Part shown: positions 11,574 through 21,275 of the stretch, piece after piece
How the letters are laid out: each line of letters opens with the position of its first letter
Numbering within the stretch: position 1 is the first letter of the stretch
Assembly (NCBI GenBank): GCA_033675265.1
Contig: JAUJYZ010000220.1
Span: 52,543-116,542, forward strand
Length of the DNA: 64,000 bases
Direction of reading: 5' to 3'
DNA from: Actinostola sp. cb2023
Lineage: Eukaryota > Cnidaria > Anthozoa > Actiniaria > Actinostolidae
Translations under genes and position numbers: made by a program
Notes under the pieces: generated by a model
The model's database searches: none
Told to the model about the DNA's origin: nothing
Seen by the model: only the letters and a program-made list of their open reading frames with translations

Positions 11574-11742
11574 AACCAAGTTGTCGACATGCAACCTTGG
11601 CGTCGTTCATACCGAAGGCATCATCACACACTGTTCCCCATTGGCCATTGTGGTAGACTCGTACAATACCAGCAACACCTGAACCTGTTGTACCAGGTTC
11701 AAGTTGTATATTATCTGCTGGTGGACCTTGGAAAAGATGCAA
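11574..11742 (-). pseudogene. SRCR exon, N-terminal half, cut off by a transposon
   Basis: Minus-strand frame with [19 protein letters not shown], then [19 protein letters not shown], then [11 protein letters not shown], ending at the 8-bp duplication. The preceding CTTTTCCAAG (minus strand) is the same acceptor seen before other SRCR exons here. With 7622-7800 it makes one SRCR domain, intact in copy B (51335-51674). Confidence 0.9.
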
Positions 11743-12467
11743 AGTAATAATTTATAATCGAACAAAGAGTACATGTCAGTGATAGCTTAAAATAGTTTCA
11801 AGGATTATGCTCTCACAAAAGGATACTAAATTAAATTACTGAGATCATTTTTAAAATATTATATGTGCAGTCAGGCATCATGAATATAAAAACGATAAAA
11901 CGAGAGTTGTCACTGACTAAAAAACTTGTAAAAATCTGAACGTTTCGGTTTACATGACGAGCCGCACAGAATTTAAGGCAATTATAGTTGATCGACAGTT
12001 GCTAGGATTAATTCAACAGGATTAAGTAAAGGTAGCTCAGTCAACAGCTACGATAATGCATTATCGTCATAATGCATGCTGAGCATCGGTCATGAGTCTT
12101 TCTCAATCACATTCCCGCGCTTTCTCTACACGACAACATATCGCTCTCTAAAATCTGCCATTTATGGTTTATTTCTGCACGATATTGGTTGATTTTGCCC
12201 AAATAGAGATATTCCATGTTCAATCTATCTTTGTTGGTACCCAATGTGATTTGAAATTGCATTTTGACACGAAAGAATTGATATATAATTTGGTGGGAAG
12301 AAATGGCTTCTATTTTGTCCTGGAAGCAGCAGAGAAACTTGGCCCGCAAGAACTGTATCGCCGTGAGTATAGAGTTTGTTGTATTATCTGGATGCTTCCT
12401 TGGGAAGTCTCGATTTGCTTTAATTTTAACAGCTAGAAGTTGTGTTTATTCATTACATGCAGGTAAT
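11743..12467. other. Intron-like segment and an A-specific replacement block
   Basis: 11743-11950 matches copy B (to 51888). From 11951 to 12467 the sequence is unrelated to B, where the corresponding interval holds the body and 3' end of a Penelope-like element. No gene is recognised in this block. Confidence 0.55.
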
Positions 12468-12959
12468 GCAAATACTGCTGTCCATAATTACCACTGCCCG
12501 GCCTTTATCTGCAGGGAGGATGGTTATGGTCGGATCATCGGCTAGGCTTTTAAGAGCATTCAGTTGCTCTTCGAAGATATTGGCTTGTTGGGGCGGTCTT
12601 GTGTTCCGTAGTATAGAGGTGATTGAGACGCGGATAATATCAGCTTCAGCTGTTGGGACTTGTTTAATTCCTGACTCTACAGACGCAAGGATGTGAGCGA
12701 CTGGTACTTTCTTCGCTGTGATGGCGTAGTTTAAGCCAAGTTTCAGAGCCGCTTCTTGGGACGAGGACAAAGGTTGGCTGGATAGATTTACAACCCATTT
12801 CTTATCTGTGCCGTTATTAGATTGACGCCGGTTGTGCAATAATTTGTCTAACTTTTTTTGGTGGCTTGTTTTCTTGTTGTGGAATTCGTGATCGACTTTA
12901 TGCTTGACAGTATTCTCCAAAACTATTAATGAACATATACACGTGCCAAACGTATACAA
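12468..12959 (-). pseudogene. Penelope-like element N-terminal fragment, copy A
   Basis: Minus-strand frame with KWVVNLSSQPLSSSQEAALK, KKVPVAHILASVESGIKQVP and, near its end, ILPADKGRAVVIMDSS. These match the region upstream of the reverse transcriptase core in Penelope-like elements (the DKGR segment is conserved). The RT palm, GIY-YIG domain and 3' end are missing. In copy B this same insertion keeps more of the element (51868-53861). The upstream 100 bp (12920-13020) is the terminal repeat that occurs twice, inverted, in B. Confidence 0.85.
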
Positions 12960-13019
12960 TGTTTTAGCTCACAAATCATAACCTTATAATCTTTGCTTTT
13001 TTTAACAGAACGCCATTTC

Positions 13020-13345
13020 CAGATATATAATAAATATTATTAACCTTTGTAACCAGAATACACGACACCAACATCCCATGTGTGAGTGTTGCAGCCAGAG
13101 TGAACCGTTCCCCATCCATCGTGAGTACAGCTCTGAAGTGAGGTCTCTGAACCTGAACACTGCATGCTGTTCAGCCAGACTTTCCCCGAACCTCGTCCAT
13201 AGTTAAAATATCCTACAGCTTTGGTAAAACCAAGTTGTCGACATGCAACCTTGGCGTCGTCCATATCCCAGTTAGTATGACACACCCCCATTGGCCATTG
13301 TGGTAGACTCGTACAATACCAGCAACTGCTGAACGTTAACTTGTT
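13020..13345 (-). pseudogene. SRCR domain exon, frameshifted
   Basis: Minus-strand frame with [50 protein letters not shown] and DVGVVYSGYKG followed by a GT donor (AAAG|GTTAAT). Upstream the WGTVCH strand is damaged: about four bases are missing after GGCCAATGGGG, so VRVYHNGQW is out of frame. The last cysteine of the family (VVC) reads VVY. Both lesions are shared by 53870-54170 in copy B and are therefore older than the duplication. Confidence 0.8.
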
Positions 13346-13536
13346 GTACCGGGTTTAAGTGGTATATTATTGGCTATTGCATGGCAAGCCTATATTAAGT
13401 ATACAGTTAAAAGCTTTAGATTGTGACCATGTATTACCTATAAGAAAATATTAGTAAGAACAGCCGTGGCATATAAAAATTATACAACAGCGCGCTTTTG
13501 AGTCAGTGAAAATACAGGCCAAATCAAGTTCATATA

Positions 13537-15498
13537 CAGTGTGTTGCCCTAAATACCGGCCGTACCCTAATCCGGCCATTTTAACTTTAAAGCGCTGTGA
13601 TTTCTCGTATATTTCAAAAAATTACAAACAAGATAATCGTATGAATTATTGATGAGCTTAGGTTTATTAACTGCTGTTGTAGGATTCCTGACCGCTTTTT
13701 AGGCAGGAATTCAAATGTGTTTTGAAAGTAGGTAAAACAATCGCTTCAGAAATTTTCATGTTTTCGTGCATCTTAAACACGAGGGCGCACTATAAAAGGG
13801 CATCGCTCCGCCCACAATTTTTTGAATAATAATGAGTTTGAATATGGCGGACAATATATGGTTGAACATGGCTGAACAACGGGGTAAAATAATTTTCTTA
13901 ATAAAGTCACATTTCAACAGCAAAGTCGATGAAGAAATTGTAAATTTAGGTCTAAAACAGTTATAATAGACGGACGTGTCAATATTTTTCGTATTCGGTA
14001 GTTATCTATACGATTTTCAGTCGCACCACGCGTACCGAAGAATGTTTTGAATTTCGCGCGCCATGTATCACAACAATCAACATCCGTACTTCTTATCCAG
14101 GCCTACAAATTCATGAAGCGAAATCCTCTTTGCCTGTAATAAGCATTTCCAAACATAAAACTATGTTCGGTCATTTCTAAATAAAGTGACAAGAGCATTG
14201 ATTTCATTACACAAGTTACGTTCGTACCATAACAAGACGAACGACGTCGTTCGCCGCGAAGGCGTCTTGTTACGAGGTAAATGTGTTGAGCATTTGTACA
14301 TCTCTGTACTTTTCAGTGGTAAAGGCCGGTAAGGTTTCGAAACCTATGCTGTGAGTATATTTAATTCGCAAGTGGCACTTCCATGTCTTGGCGGGTAAAT
14401 TTTAGGATAACCTACGAAAGAAACGATAAGCAGAATACTAGAGCAGTGCGACTTCAAAACGGCTTACGGTTCCAGTTCAAAGTACCATAATTTATTTTAC
14501 CAAAGTGAAAAGTAATAGTGAATTGTACAACAAACATTATCCATGTGCGTTGTAGTATTTATTTCCAAAGTTTCTTGTTCATTTGAGTTGATTTATAAAG
14601 CTTGTAGTTCTTGAAATCCTCTCTCTGTGACGTCTCGGTTGATTTGATTGACAGATCCAACGAACTTACCCTGGGTAGCTCCCCTTTTATAGTGCGCCCT
14701 CGTGTTTTTAAAAGTCATGCGGGCAAAGTCTTTAAACATTTCCTCGTAAGTTATGGAGCGTAAACAGATTATATTTGGCAGAAATACGACGCTAATCAGT
14801 AGCTTTGGACACAAAGAAAAACAATCATGAACGGCTTAAATAAACGGAAATTCAGCTCAGGTGAAATTACGTGCATATTTTGGTAGGTATGCCTAAATCC
14901 GGCCACAAATCACATACAAAACAGAGCGGGAAAAGTGGCCGGATTACCTGAAACCATAGTTATTAACTATGCTGAAACAGATTAAGCCCGAGTTTTCCGG
15001 GATTCTAACTTTCCGATCGGAAATACACATACAATTTGATTTTCAAAGCGGAATTTCCAGTTTTTCCGGGTAAATGATAATCGCCCCAGATGTCATTGCG
15101 GGTGCGGTTCCCAATGAAGTAGAGGAGGGTCTTTTTTCGGTCTTTTTTAAAATTTATCTTTACAATATTTTCATGTAGAATGACTTAAAAAGTCCTTTAT
15201 TATAGCAATGCGGAAACAAATTAGTTAAAACGATGGAAGATATTGTAAAACTTACCGAGCAATTCCTGCTTATTTATGGCCGGAATTTAGGGCAACCTTG
15301 GCCGAACTTAGGGCATCTACCTGGATCAATATTTTTTAATATAACAAGCTCAATATTGAAGTAAAACAAATGTCAATTTGTGACAAGGTAGGTGAAAGAG
15401 AAATCTAGCCTTTGACTGATTTTTAGATCGCTACTATTTTCCTAAAGAAAGATACAGCGATTAATGCAAAAAGCGGCCGAATTTAGGGCAACACACTG
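13537..15498. mobile_element. pogo/Tigger-like non-autonomous element, copy A
   Basis: Terminal inverted repeats CAGTGTGTTGCCCTAAAT and TTTAGGGCAACACACTG are flanked by TA on both sides (13535-13536, 15499-15500). CAGTG ends with TA target duplications are typical of pogo-type Tc1/mariner elements. Internal copies of the GGCCG/TTTAGGGCA phrase (13558, 14893, 15280) suggest rearranged ends. No transposase frame is visible. It is itself invaded by the TTAA-type element 13777-14705. Its counterpart is 54376-56330. Confidence 0.8.
13777..14705. mobile_element. TTAA-type inverted-repeat element, copy A member 1
   Basis: Inverted ends ACACGAGGGCGCACTATAAA and its complement sit next to TTAA (13773-13776 on the left; the right side is altered to TTTTAAAA, but copy B keeps TTAA at 55541-55544). 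A TTAA target is typical of piggyBac- and Kolobok-type elements. Each end carries an inward-facing TATAAAAG. Near the left end is a short frame beginning MAEQRGKIIFLI (about 13870-13965) that is also present in the other members. No transposase is recognised. Confidence 0.8.
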
Positions 15499-15500
15499 TA

Positions 15501-16280
15501 TGCGAGCGTATTACACGGTTTACAAACCATTTTGTACCAGTTTTGTTTTTTTATTGGAAACTGAGAAAACACATGCACTAAAAAAAACTGCAGAAAAGTA
15601 CATCTAAGGAAAATAAGGAAACACAAAACAAGTTTTTAATGGTATCTTTGAAGAAAATAATCAGAAGAAAACAATATTTTTTGGTGAAAGAATGTGAATA
15701 AAGCCAACGAAATCTTGAGCGCGAGCTCGATGGTCATCGATTGCGTGAAAGCGCGCACATTTCACAAACAAAAACACACAACAACAAAAACAACTGACGC
15801 ATGCTAGCAAATAAGCAAAAAAGGGAAGTTATTTTTAGGTTAATTTTGTTGTTAAATAATAAACAATTTATTACAAAGATAATTGTGTAATACGGCTGGA
15901 CATTTTTACTCGTCTATTTGCATTTTGACTGGCCTACGGTTCGTCCAAATACGGCACAACTCGTGAAAATATCCAGCTGTATTATACAACTATCCGTATA
16001 GTAACCTCTATTTATTATTCCAATTGTGCGTCATTTAATTGTCTGTCAAACCATCAAATAAGCTGTACATATTTGCGATATGTTTTAACAAAAGTGCGGC
16101 AGATTATCAGTAATTTTCATTATCAACATTTTTAAATGTGTCAATTTTGCATATTGAGATTTCAAACCTCTATAACTCATAAACGCAAGGTTGAAATCAC
16201 AAAATATTGAACCCACCAACTATTCAGCTTATGCTGAATATATTTTTAAAATAAACTCACAGTGGTTAGTTGCACTTTAA
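15501..16280. other. Duplicated non-coding segment
   Basis: Matches 56333-57100 with small indels. No coding frame, inverted repeat or known motif was found. Confidence 0.5.
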
Positions 16281-17833
16281 GTAAGTTATTGTAAAAACTC
16301 TTATTGTTAACGGTAAACCTGCCAATCAGATTGCGAGATTGCACTCAACTGTTGTAAAAAAGCATTTTACAATAACAGAGCGAAATCTCGCAATCTGATT
16401 GGCTCTCAGCCGTTGTCTATAAGAGTACATACACACTGTATGACGAATCGCTCGCGCACGGAGCCAACGCGCGCTTGAAACAGTTTTTCTTTCAAACTTT
16501 TTCCTTGTTTTTGGATGCTTTTTGACTTTGTTATTGTAAAAAACAGATTGAAGATGGTTTTATCGTTGTCTGTACTCTTATTGACACACACTTGACGTCA
16601 TAAAATGTCCAAAACGTACGCTCGTGATTCCACTTGAGTTTTGAACATTTTATGACGTCAAGTGTGTGTCAATAAGAGTACAGACAACGATAAAACCATC
16701 TTCAATTTGTTAATTTGATAACGTCTACTAAGGAATTTGCCATTATTAGACTTTTTCAATAAGAACGTATTTTTTGAAATGGGCAAAAAAGTTATAAAAT
16801 CATTTATAAAGACTGTGAAAATGTTCTGTAAGTTTTCAAATGTCAATAATCAGCACAAGGGCGTTTTTGTATAATAAATGATTCATAGTATTCGCCTTTT
16901 CCAAATAGAGCGGGAAACTGGGTTCGAGTTGAGACCGCAAAGCATGTATGGATTGTTTGGAAGGACAGAATCACATTCGACTATTCATTCCCGTGGAAGT
17001 TTAGCTCCTGGGATGTCTTCTTCGGTGAGTAAAATATGTTCTTTAGATGGGACTGTCGAGTTATCTTTTACGAAGGACGCCATTACTATTTATTCCTTCC
17101 AAACAATCCATACATGCTTTGCGGTCCCAACTCAAACCCAGTTTCCCGCTGTATATGGAAAAGGCGAATTGGCGATACATTTCGTCATAACATTGTCAAA
17201 GTAGTGTGGATCCACGAGGAGATAGCCGAATGGATCCGCATACTACTTTGACAATGTTATTATTATTATTATGACGAAATGTATCGTCAATAAGAGGACA
17301 GAAGCATAAAAAGTGTTGACAATTTTTTTTTACAATAACAAAAATTATTCATGTTTACACACCATCTTGTACTTCTCGATCTTACGAATTTCTTGACTAT
17401 TTCGTGCAGTTCGTAGTCATTCAGTGTCGCAAAGCGAACGCTATCATTTACTTTCTGTTCGGACTCAACTTCCTCCAGAGACAAGCATAGTTTTTCAACT
17501 GAAATTTCTTCAAGAAAGTCAACTTGGAACGAAGGACAATCGTCCATTGATGGAATATTTCTCCATCGATCTTCAGCTTTGTACGCGCCATTTTGTTTTT
17601 ATCTGTCTGTCCTTTTATTGATGATGAAAATTAACCAATCAGCGCGCGAGAAATTTGTAAGTTATTGTAAAATTAACAAATTGAGATCACTTTTTTATGC
17701 GTCTGTCCTCTTATTGACGATAAATTTCGTCATAACATTGTCAAATTAAGTAGATCCGCACTACTTTGACAATGTTATGACGAAATTTATCGTCAATAAG
17801 AGGACAGACGCATAAAAAAGTGATCTCATTTTG
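16280..17833. repeat. Cluster of hairpins (nested inverted repeats), copy A
   Basis: Successive inverted repeats: 16345-16405 (AATCTCGCAATCTGATTGGC arms), 16547-16706 (about 66-nt arms), 16891-17171 (about 80-nt arms, beginning TATTCGCCTTTTCC), 17174-17287 (about 45-nt arms) and 17682-17828 (about 66-nt arms). Several arms share a phrase of the form GTCTGT(A/C)CTCTTATTGAC. They look like nested MITEs. The same series is in copy B at 57110-58660. Only compositional open frames are present. Confidence 0.75.
16437..16670 (+). repeat. Direct repeat, unit 1 (partner 19222-19500)
   Basis: Begins ATGACGAATCGCTCGCGCAC, continues through TTTTTCTTTCAAACTTTTTC and the GTCTGTACTCTTATTGACAC phrase, and ends around CATTTTATGACGTCAAGTGT. 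The partner 2.8 kb away has the same order. Copy B has both (57265-57500, 59380-59645). Confidence 0.8.
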
Positions 17834-17837
17834 TTCA

Positions 17838-18780
17838 ACACGAAGACGCACTATAAAAGGAGAGGTACCTAAGGTAAGTTCGTTGGATCTGTCAATCAAA
17901 TCTACCGAGACGTCACAGAGAGAGGATCTCAAGAACTGCAAGCTCTATAAATCAATCAAATGAACAAGAAACTGGAAATAAGTACTAAAACGCACATGGA
18001 TAATTTTTGTTGTACAATTCACTATCACTTTAAACTTTGGTAAAATAAAATTATTATGGTAATTTGAACTGGAACCGTTATAGCCGTTTCGAAGTCGCAC
18101 GGCTCTAGTATTCTGCTTATATCGTACGTTTCTTTCGTAGGTTATCCTAAAATTTATCCGCCAAGACATGGAAATGCCACTTGCGAATTAAATATACTCA
18201 CAGCATAGATTTCGAAACCTTACCGGCCTTTACCATAAAAGTACAGAGATGTACAAATGCTCGACACTTTTACCTCGTACTGAACAAGACGCCTTCGCGG
18301 CGAACGACGTCGTTCGTCTTGTTATGGTGACGACGAAGACTTGTGTAATGAAAACATGCAATACTCTTGTCGCTTTATGTAGAAAGTGACCGAACATAGT
18401 TTTATGCTTGGAAATGCTTATTAGCAGGCAAAGAGGATTTCGCTTCATGAATTTGTAGGCCTGGATAAGAAGTACGGATGTTGATTGTTGTGATACATGG
18501 CGCGCGAAATTCAAAACATTCTTCGGTACGCGTGGTGCGACTGAAAATCGTATAGATAACTACCGAATACGAAAAATATTGACACGTCCGTCTATTATAA
18601 CTGTTTTAGACCTAAATTTACAATTTCTTCATCGACTTTGCTGTTGAAATGTGACTTTATTAAGAAAATTATTTTACCCCGTTGTTCAGCCATGTTCAAC
18701 CATTGTCCGCCATATTCAAACTCATTATTATTCAAAAAATTGTGGGCGGAGCGATGCCCTTTTATAGTGCGTCTTCGTGT
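17838..18780 (-). mobile_element. TTAA-type element, A-specific insertion (reverse orientation)
   Basis: 943 bp, same family as 13777-14705 but inverted. Ends are ACACGAAGACGCACTATAAA and its complement. The flanks are TTCA (17834-17837, one base from TTAA) and TTAA (18781-18784). Copy B has the empty site TTTGTTAAGAGG near 58660, so the insertion happened after the duplication or on one haplotype only. Inward-facing TATAAAAG boxes are present at both ends. Confidence 0.9.
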
Positions 18781-19960
18781 TTAAGAGGAGATTTTTTACG
18801 AACGCGCGTATTGAGCGCCAAAAACCAATAGCATTGAGAATACGTTTTGTACAAGGCTAAAACTGCTTTAGCAAAGAGTTCAAGTTATTTGGGATGGTTT
18901 TTGACCGGTAAAAGTGAAATTAGAGTGTTAATCCAAAGTGAAAATTTGATTTGAAAACTGTCCACATAGATCTGGCTAGATCTGTATATTTGCTAGTATT
19001 GCTGATGTTTTCCCCTGAATTAGCTCAAATTTGAAACAAAAAGCAGGAAAATGGCTTTGCACAACGCTAAAACAGCTTTAAACAGCCAATTTACTTTGTT
19101 TTTAATAGTTTGTGCTTAGTTAAAATAAAATTAGAGTGTTAATCCAAAGCGAAAATCGAAAGTCAAACTGTTCAAAAGCGCTCGTTTTTGGCGCTTTTCG
19201 CGGATATTACGCGATGTTCAAATACATTGAATGACGAATCGCTCGCGCACGGAGCCAGCGCGCGCTTTGAAACGGTTTTTCTTTCAAACTTTTTCCTAGT
19301 ATTCGGTAAAACTCGAAGCCTTTCCCGTTTTGAAAGGTTAAATCGTTGTAATAAAAAACAAATTGCAGATGGTTTCTCCATTGTCTGTACTCTTATTGAC
19401 ACACACTTGACGCCATATAATGTCCAAAACTTTGCAGTCAAATCACTCGCTGAGCTCGTGGCCACTTGAGTTTTGAACATTTTATGACGTCAAGTGTGTG
19501 TCACGTACTGAAGATCGGTCGATTTTTGCAATAAAGAACACGCATATACTAAATATAATTGGTTCCACACACGTATCTGGTGTTATTGAAAAAACGAATA
19601 AAGTACTGACTTGCTTGTTGTAGCCTTTCAAGGTTATATAATGCTGATCTGCATCACAAACATACATAATTCCCTATGAAGTGCTTGTCATGTTGTGTTT
19701 TTAAAATACTAGATCTTTTACAGCTGAATAGAAATCACAAAAAGATAAAAAGTTAACATTTATTGCAGCAAATAAAAAACGAGTACGTTTATGCAAATAA
19801 AACGAGTTTCAGCAAATAAAACGAGTTGTAGCAAATAAAACTTTTTCTGGATGTTTCTCTTGTTGAGACCGCGAAAGACTTGCTTAGCTTCATATTCTTT
19901 GTAGCATTTATTTAACTTGATATCTTTAACGCACAACAAAGATCAAATAGCGATAACTAG
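18781..19960. other. Duplicated non-coding segment with direct repeat unit 2
   Basis: Contains unit 2 of the direct repeat (19222-19500) and two near-copies of AAATTAGAGTGTTAATCCAA (about 18918 and 19128). Near 19795-19845 AATAAAACGAGTT recurs. The copy B counterpart carries a 264-bp MITE at 58939-59202. No gene is recognised. Confidence 0.55.
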
Positions 19961-19969
19961 CTTCGTTCC

Positions 19970-20620
19970 TGTATGAACCTCTTCAAGAAAGAACTGGAGC
20001 GAGACATCAAAGTACATTTTTGTACCAGCGACACCTGATTCACAGCTCAAGAAAGAACTGGAGCGAGACATCAAAGCATTTTTGTACCAGCGACACCTGA
20101 CTCACAGCTCAAGAAAGAACTGGAGCGAGACATCAAATAATCGGGCGTAAAGATCAAGGTGGCAGAGAGAACTGGGACAAGTATGAAGAGAATACTCCAA
20201 AGATCAAACCCGTTTAAAAGGAAAACGTGCGGCAGAGAGGTCTGTTTAGTATGTATAACAGGAGGGAAGGGACCATGTGATGCACAAGGGGTAACCTATG
20301 AAGTCAAGTGTGTAGATTGTGGACAGAAATACATTGGTGAGACAGCAAGGAGTGTGTAATTATCCGAGGTAAAGAACACCTAAAAGCAATGGACCAAGGA
20401 GACCAACAAGCAGCTCTGGTAAGGCATTCCCGAGAGAGATACCAGGACGTTATACCTGACTTTATTGTAAATGTAACCGGTGTCTTTCAAGGGGATGCCA
20501 TGCTTAGACAAATCAGTGAATCCGTCAGGATAAGTAGAGAAAAAACAGAATAACTTATCAACAACAAAACGAAATGGAACTATGTCCATATACCTCGTGC
20601 GACCATATGGGCATTTTGTC
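19970..20620 (+). pseudogene. GIY-YIG-ending retroelement, C-terminal fragment
   Basis: Plus-strand coding traces: tandem KKELERDIK (three copies of a coding 70-80-bp unit at about 19985-20140), then VAERTGTSMKRILQRSNPFK, a CxxxxCxxC region, VTYEVKCVDCGQKYIGETAR (the GIY-YIG core, here K-YIG) to 20358. After a one-base frame change come GKEHLKAMDQGDQQAALVRH and FQGDAMLRQISESVRISR to a TAA near 20550. This is the C-terminal endonuclease of a retroelement family different from the Penelope copies in this window. Copy B keeps only the first repeats (60119-60229), consistent with a deletion there. Confidence 0.7.
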
Positions 20621-21030
20621 TGCGCATGCGTCAACAAAGTAAAATAACATTGAAGTCTGATGCATTTGTCAGGTGGTAGCTCATTTTAGGGATTTTATGT
20701 CGAATATCTACTTGTTTCTAAAGTTTAAACGAAATGGAAGTTTACACATTTTCAAAGACAATAAACACTTCTTCCCCTGGGTATATGTTTGGCCGCTGTT
20801 ATTTCTTTTGATGTCGAGATATTTTGCTTTGAAATGCGACTATGGTGTTTAGAGTTGGATGTTCAGCGTTGATTATTTCCACAATTAAGTATTCTACAGC
20901 AGTGGATGAACGTCAGGTACGTGTGATGAAAGTAAACTTTTATAATTTTAATGAAATGGTCTTTCAGGTGGACGCGATTTCGAGCTATGGCCCGGTGAAT
21001 CTTTAGAAGTGTTCAATTTAGATCGAACTT
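20620..21030. other. Duplicated non-coding segment with possible splice signals
   Basis: Matches 60230-60520 from 20735 on. It contains TTCTACAGCAG|TGGATGAACGTCAG|GTACGTG, which has the form of a very short exon between an acceptor and a strong donor, and CTTTCAG|GTGGACGCG. Both survive in copy B. The coding context is too short to assign. Confidence 0.3.
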
Positions 21031-21275
21031 GAGTCAGGCGTCTATCAGCTTTTGCCACTGCACGAATCAGTCGTGTCGAAATGAGCATTAAAGGTTGAGT
21101 CAGGCGTCTATCAACTTTTGAAAACGGCGTATACTACAAGATAGTTTAACTCGAACATTGTATTAACCACTGCACGAATCAGTCGTGTCGAAATGAGCAT
21201 TAAAGGTCGAGTCAGGCGTCTATCAGCTTTTGAAAACGGCGTATACTACAAGATAGCTTAATCGAACATTGAATT
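21031..21275 (+). repeat. 112-bp tandem repeat
   Basis: GAGTCAGGCGTCTATCA occurs at 21031, 21097 and 21209. The last two units are 112 bp apart and share CACGAATCAGTCGTGTCGAA; the first is partial. Absent from copy B. Confidence 0.85.

Noticed and set aside
20905..20935. Micro-exon between an acceptor and a strong GTACGT donor
   Set aside because: The splice signals are conserved in copy B but the 14-base exon cannot be assigned a frame or gene without transcripts.
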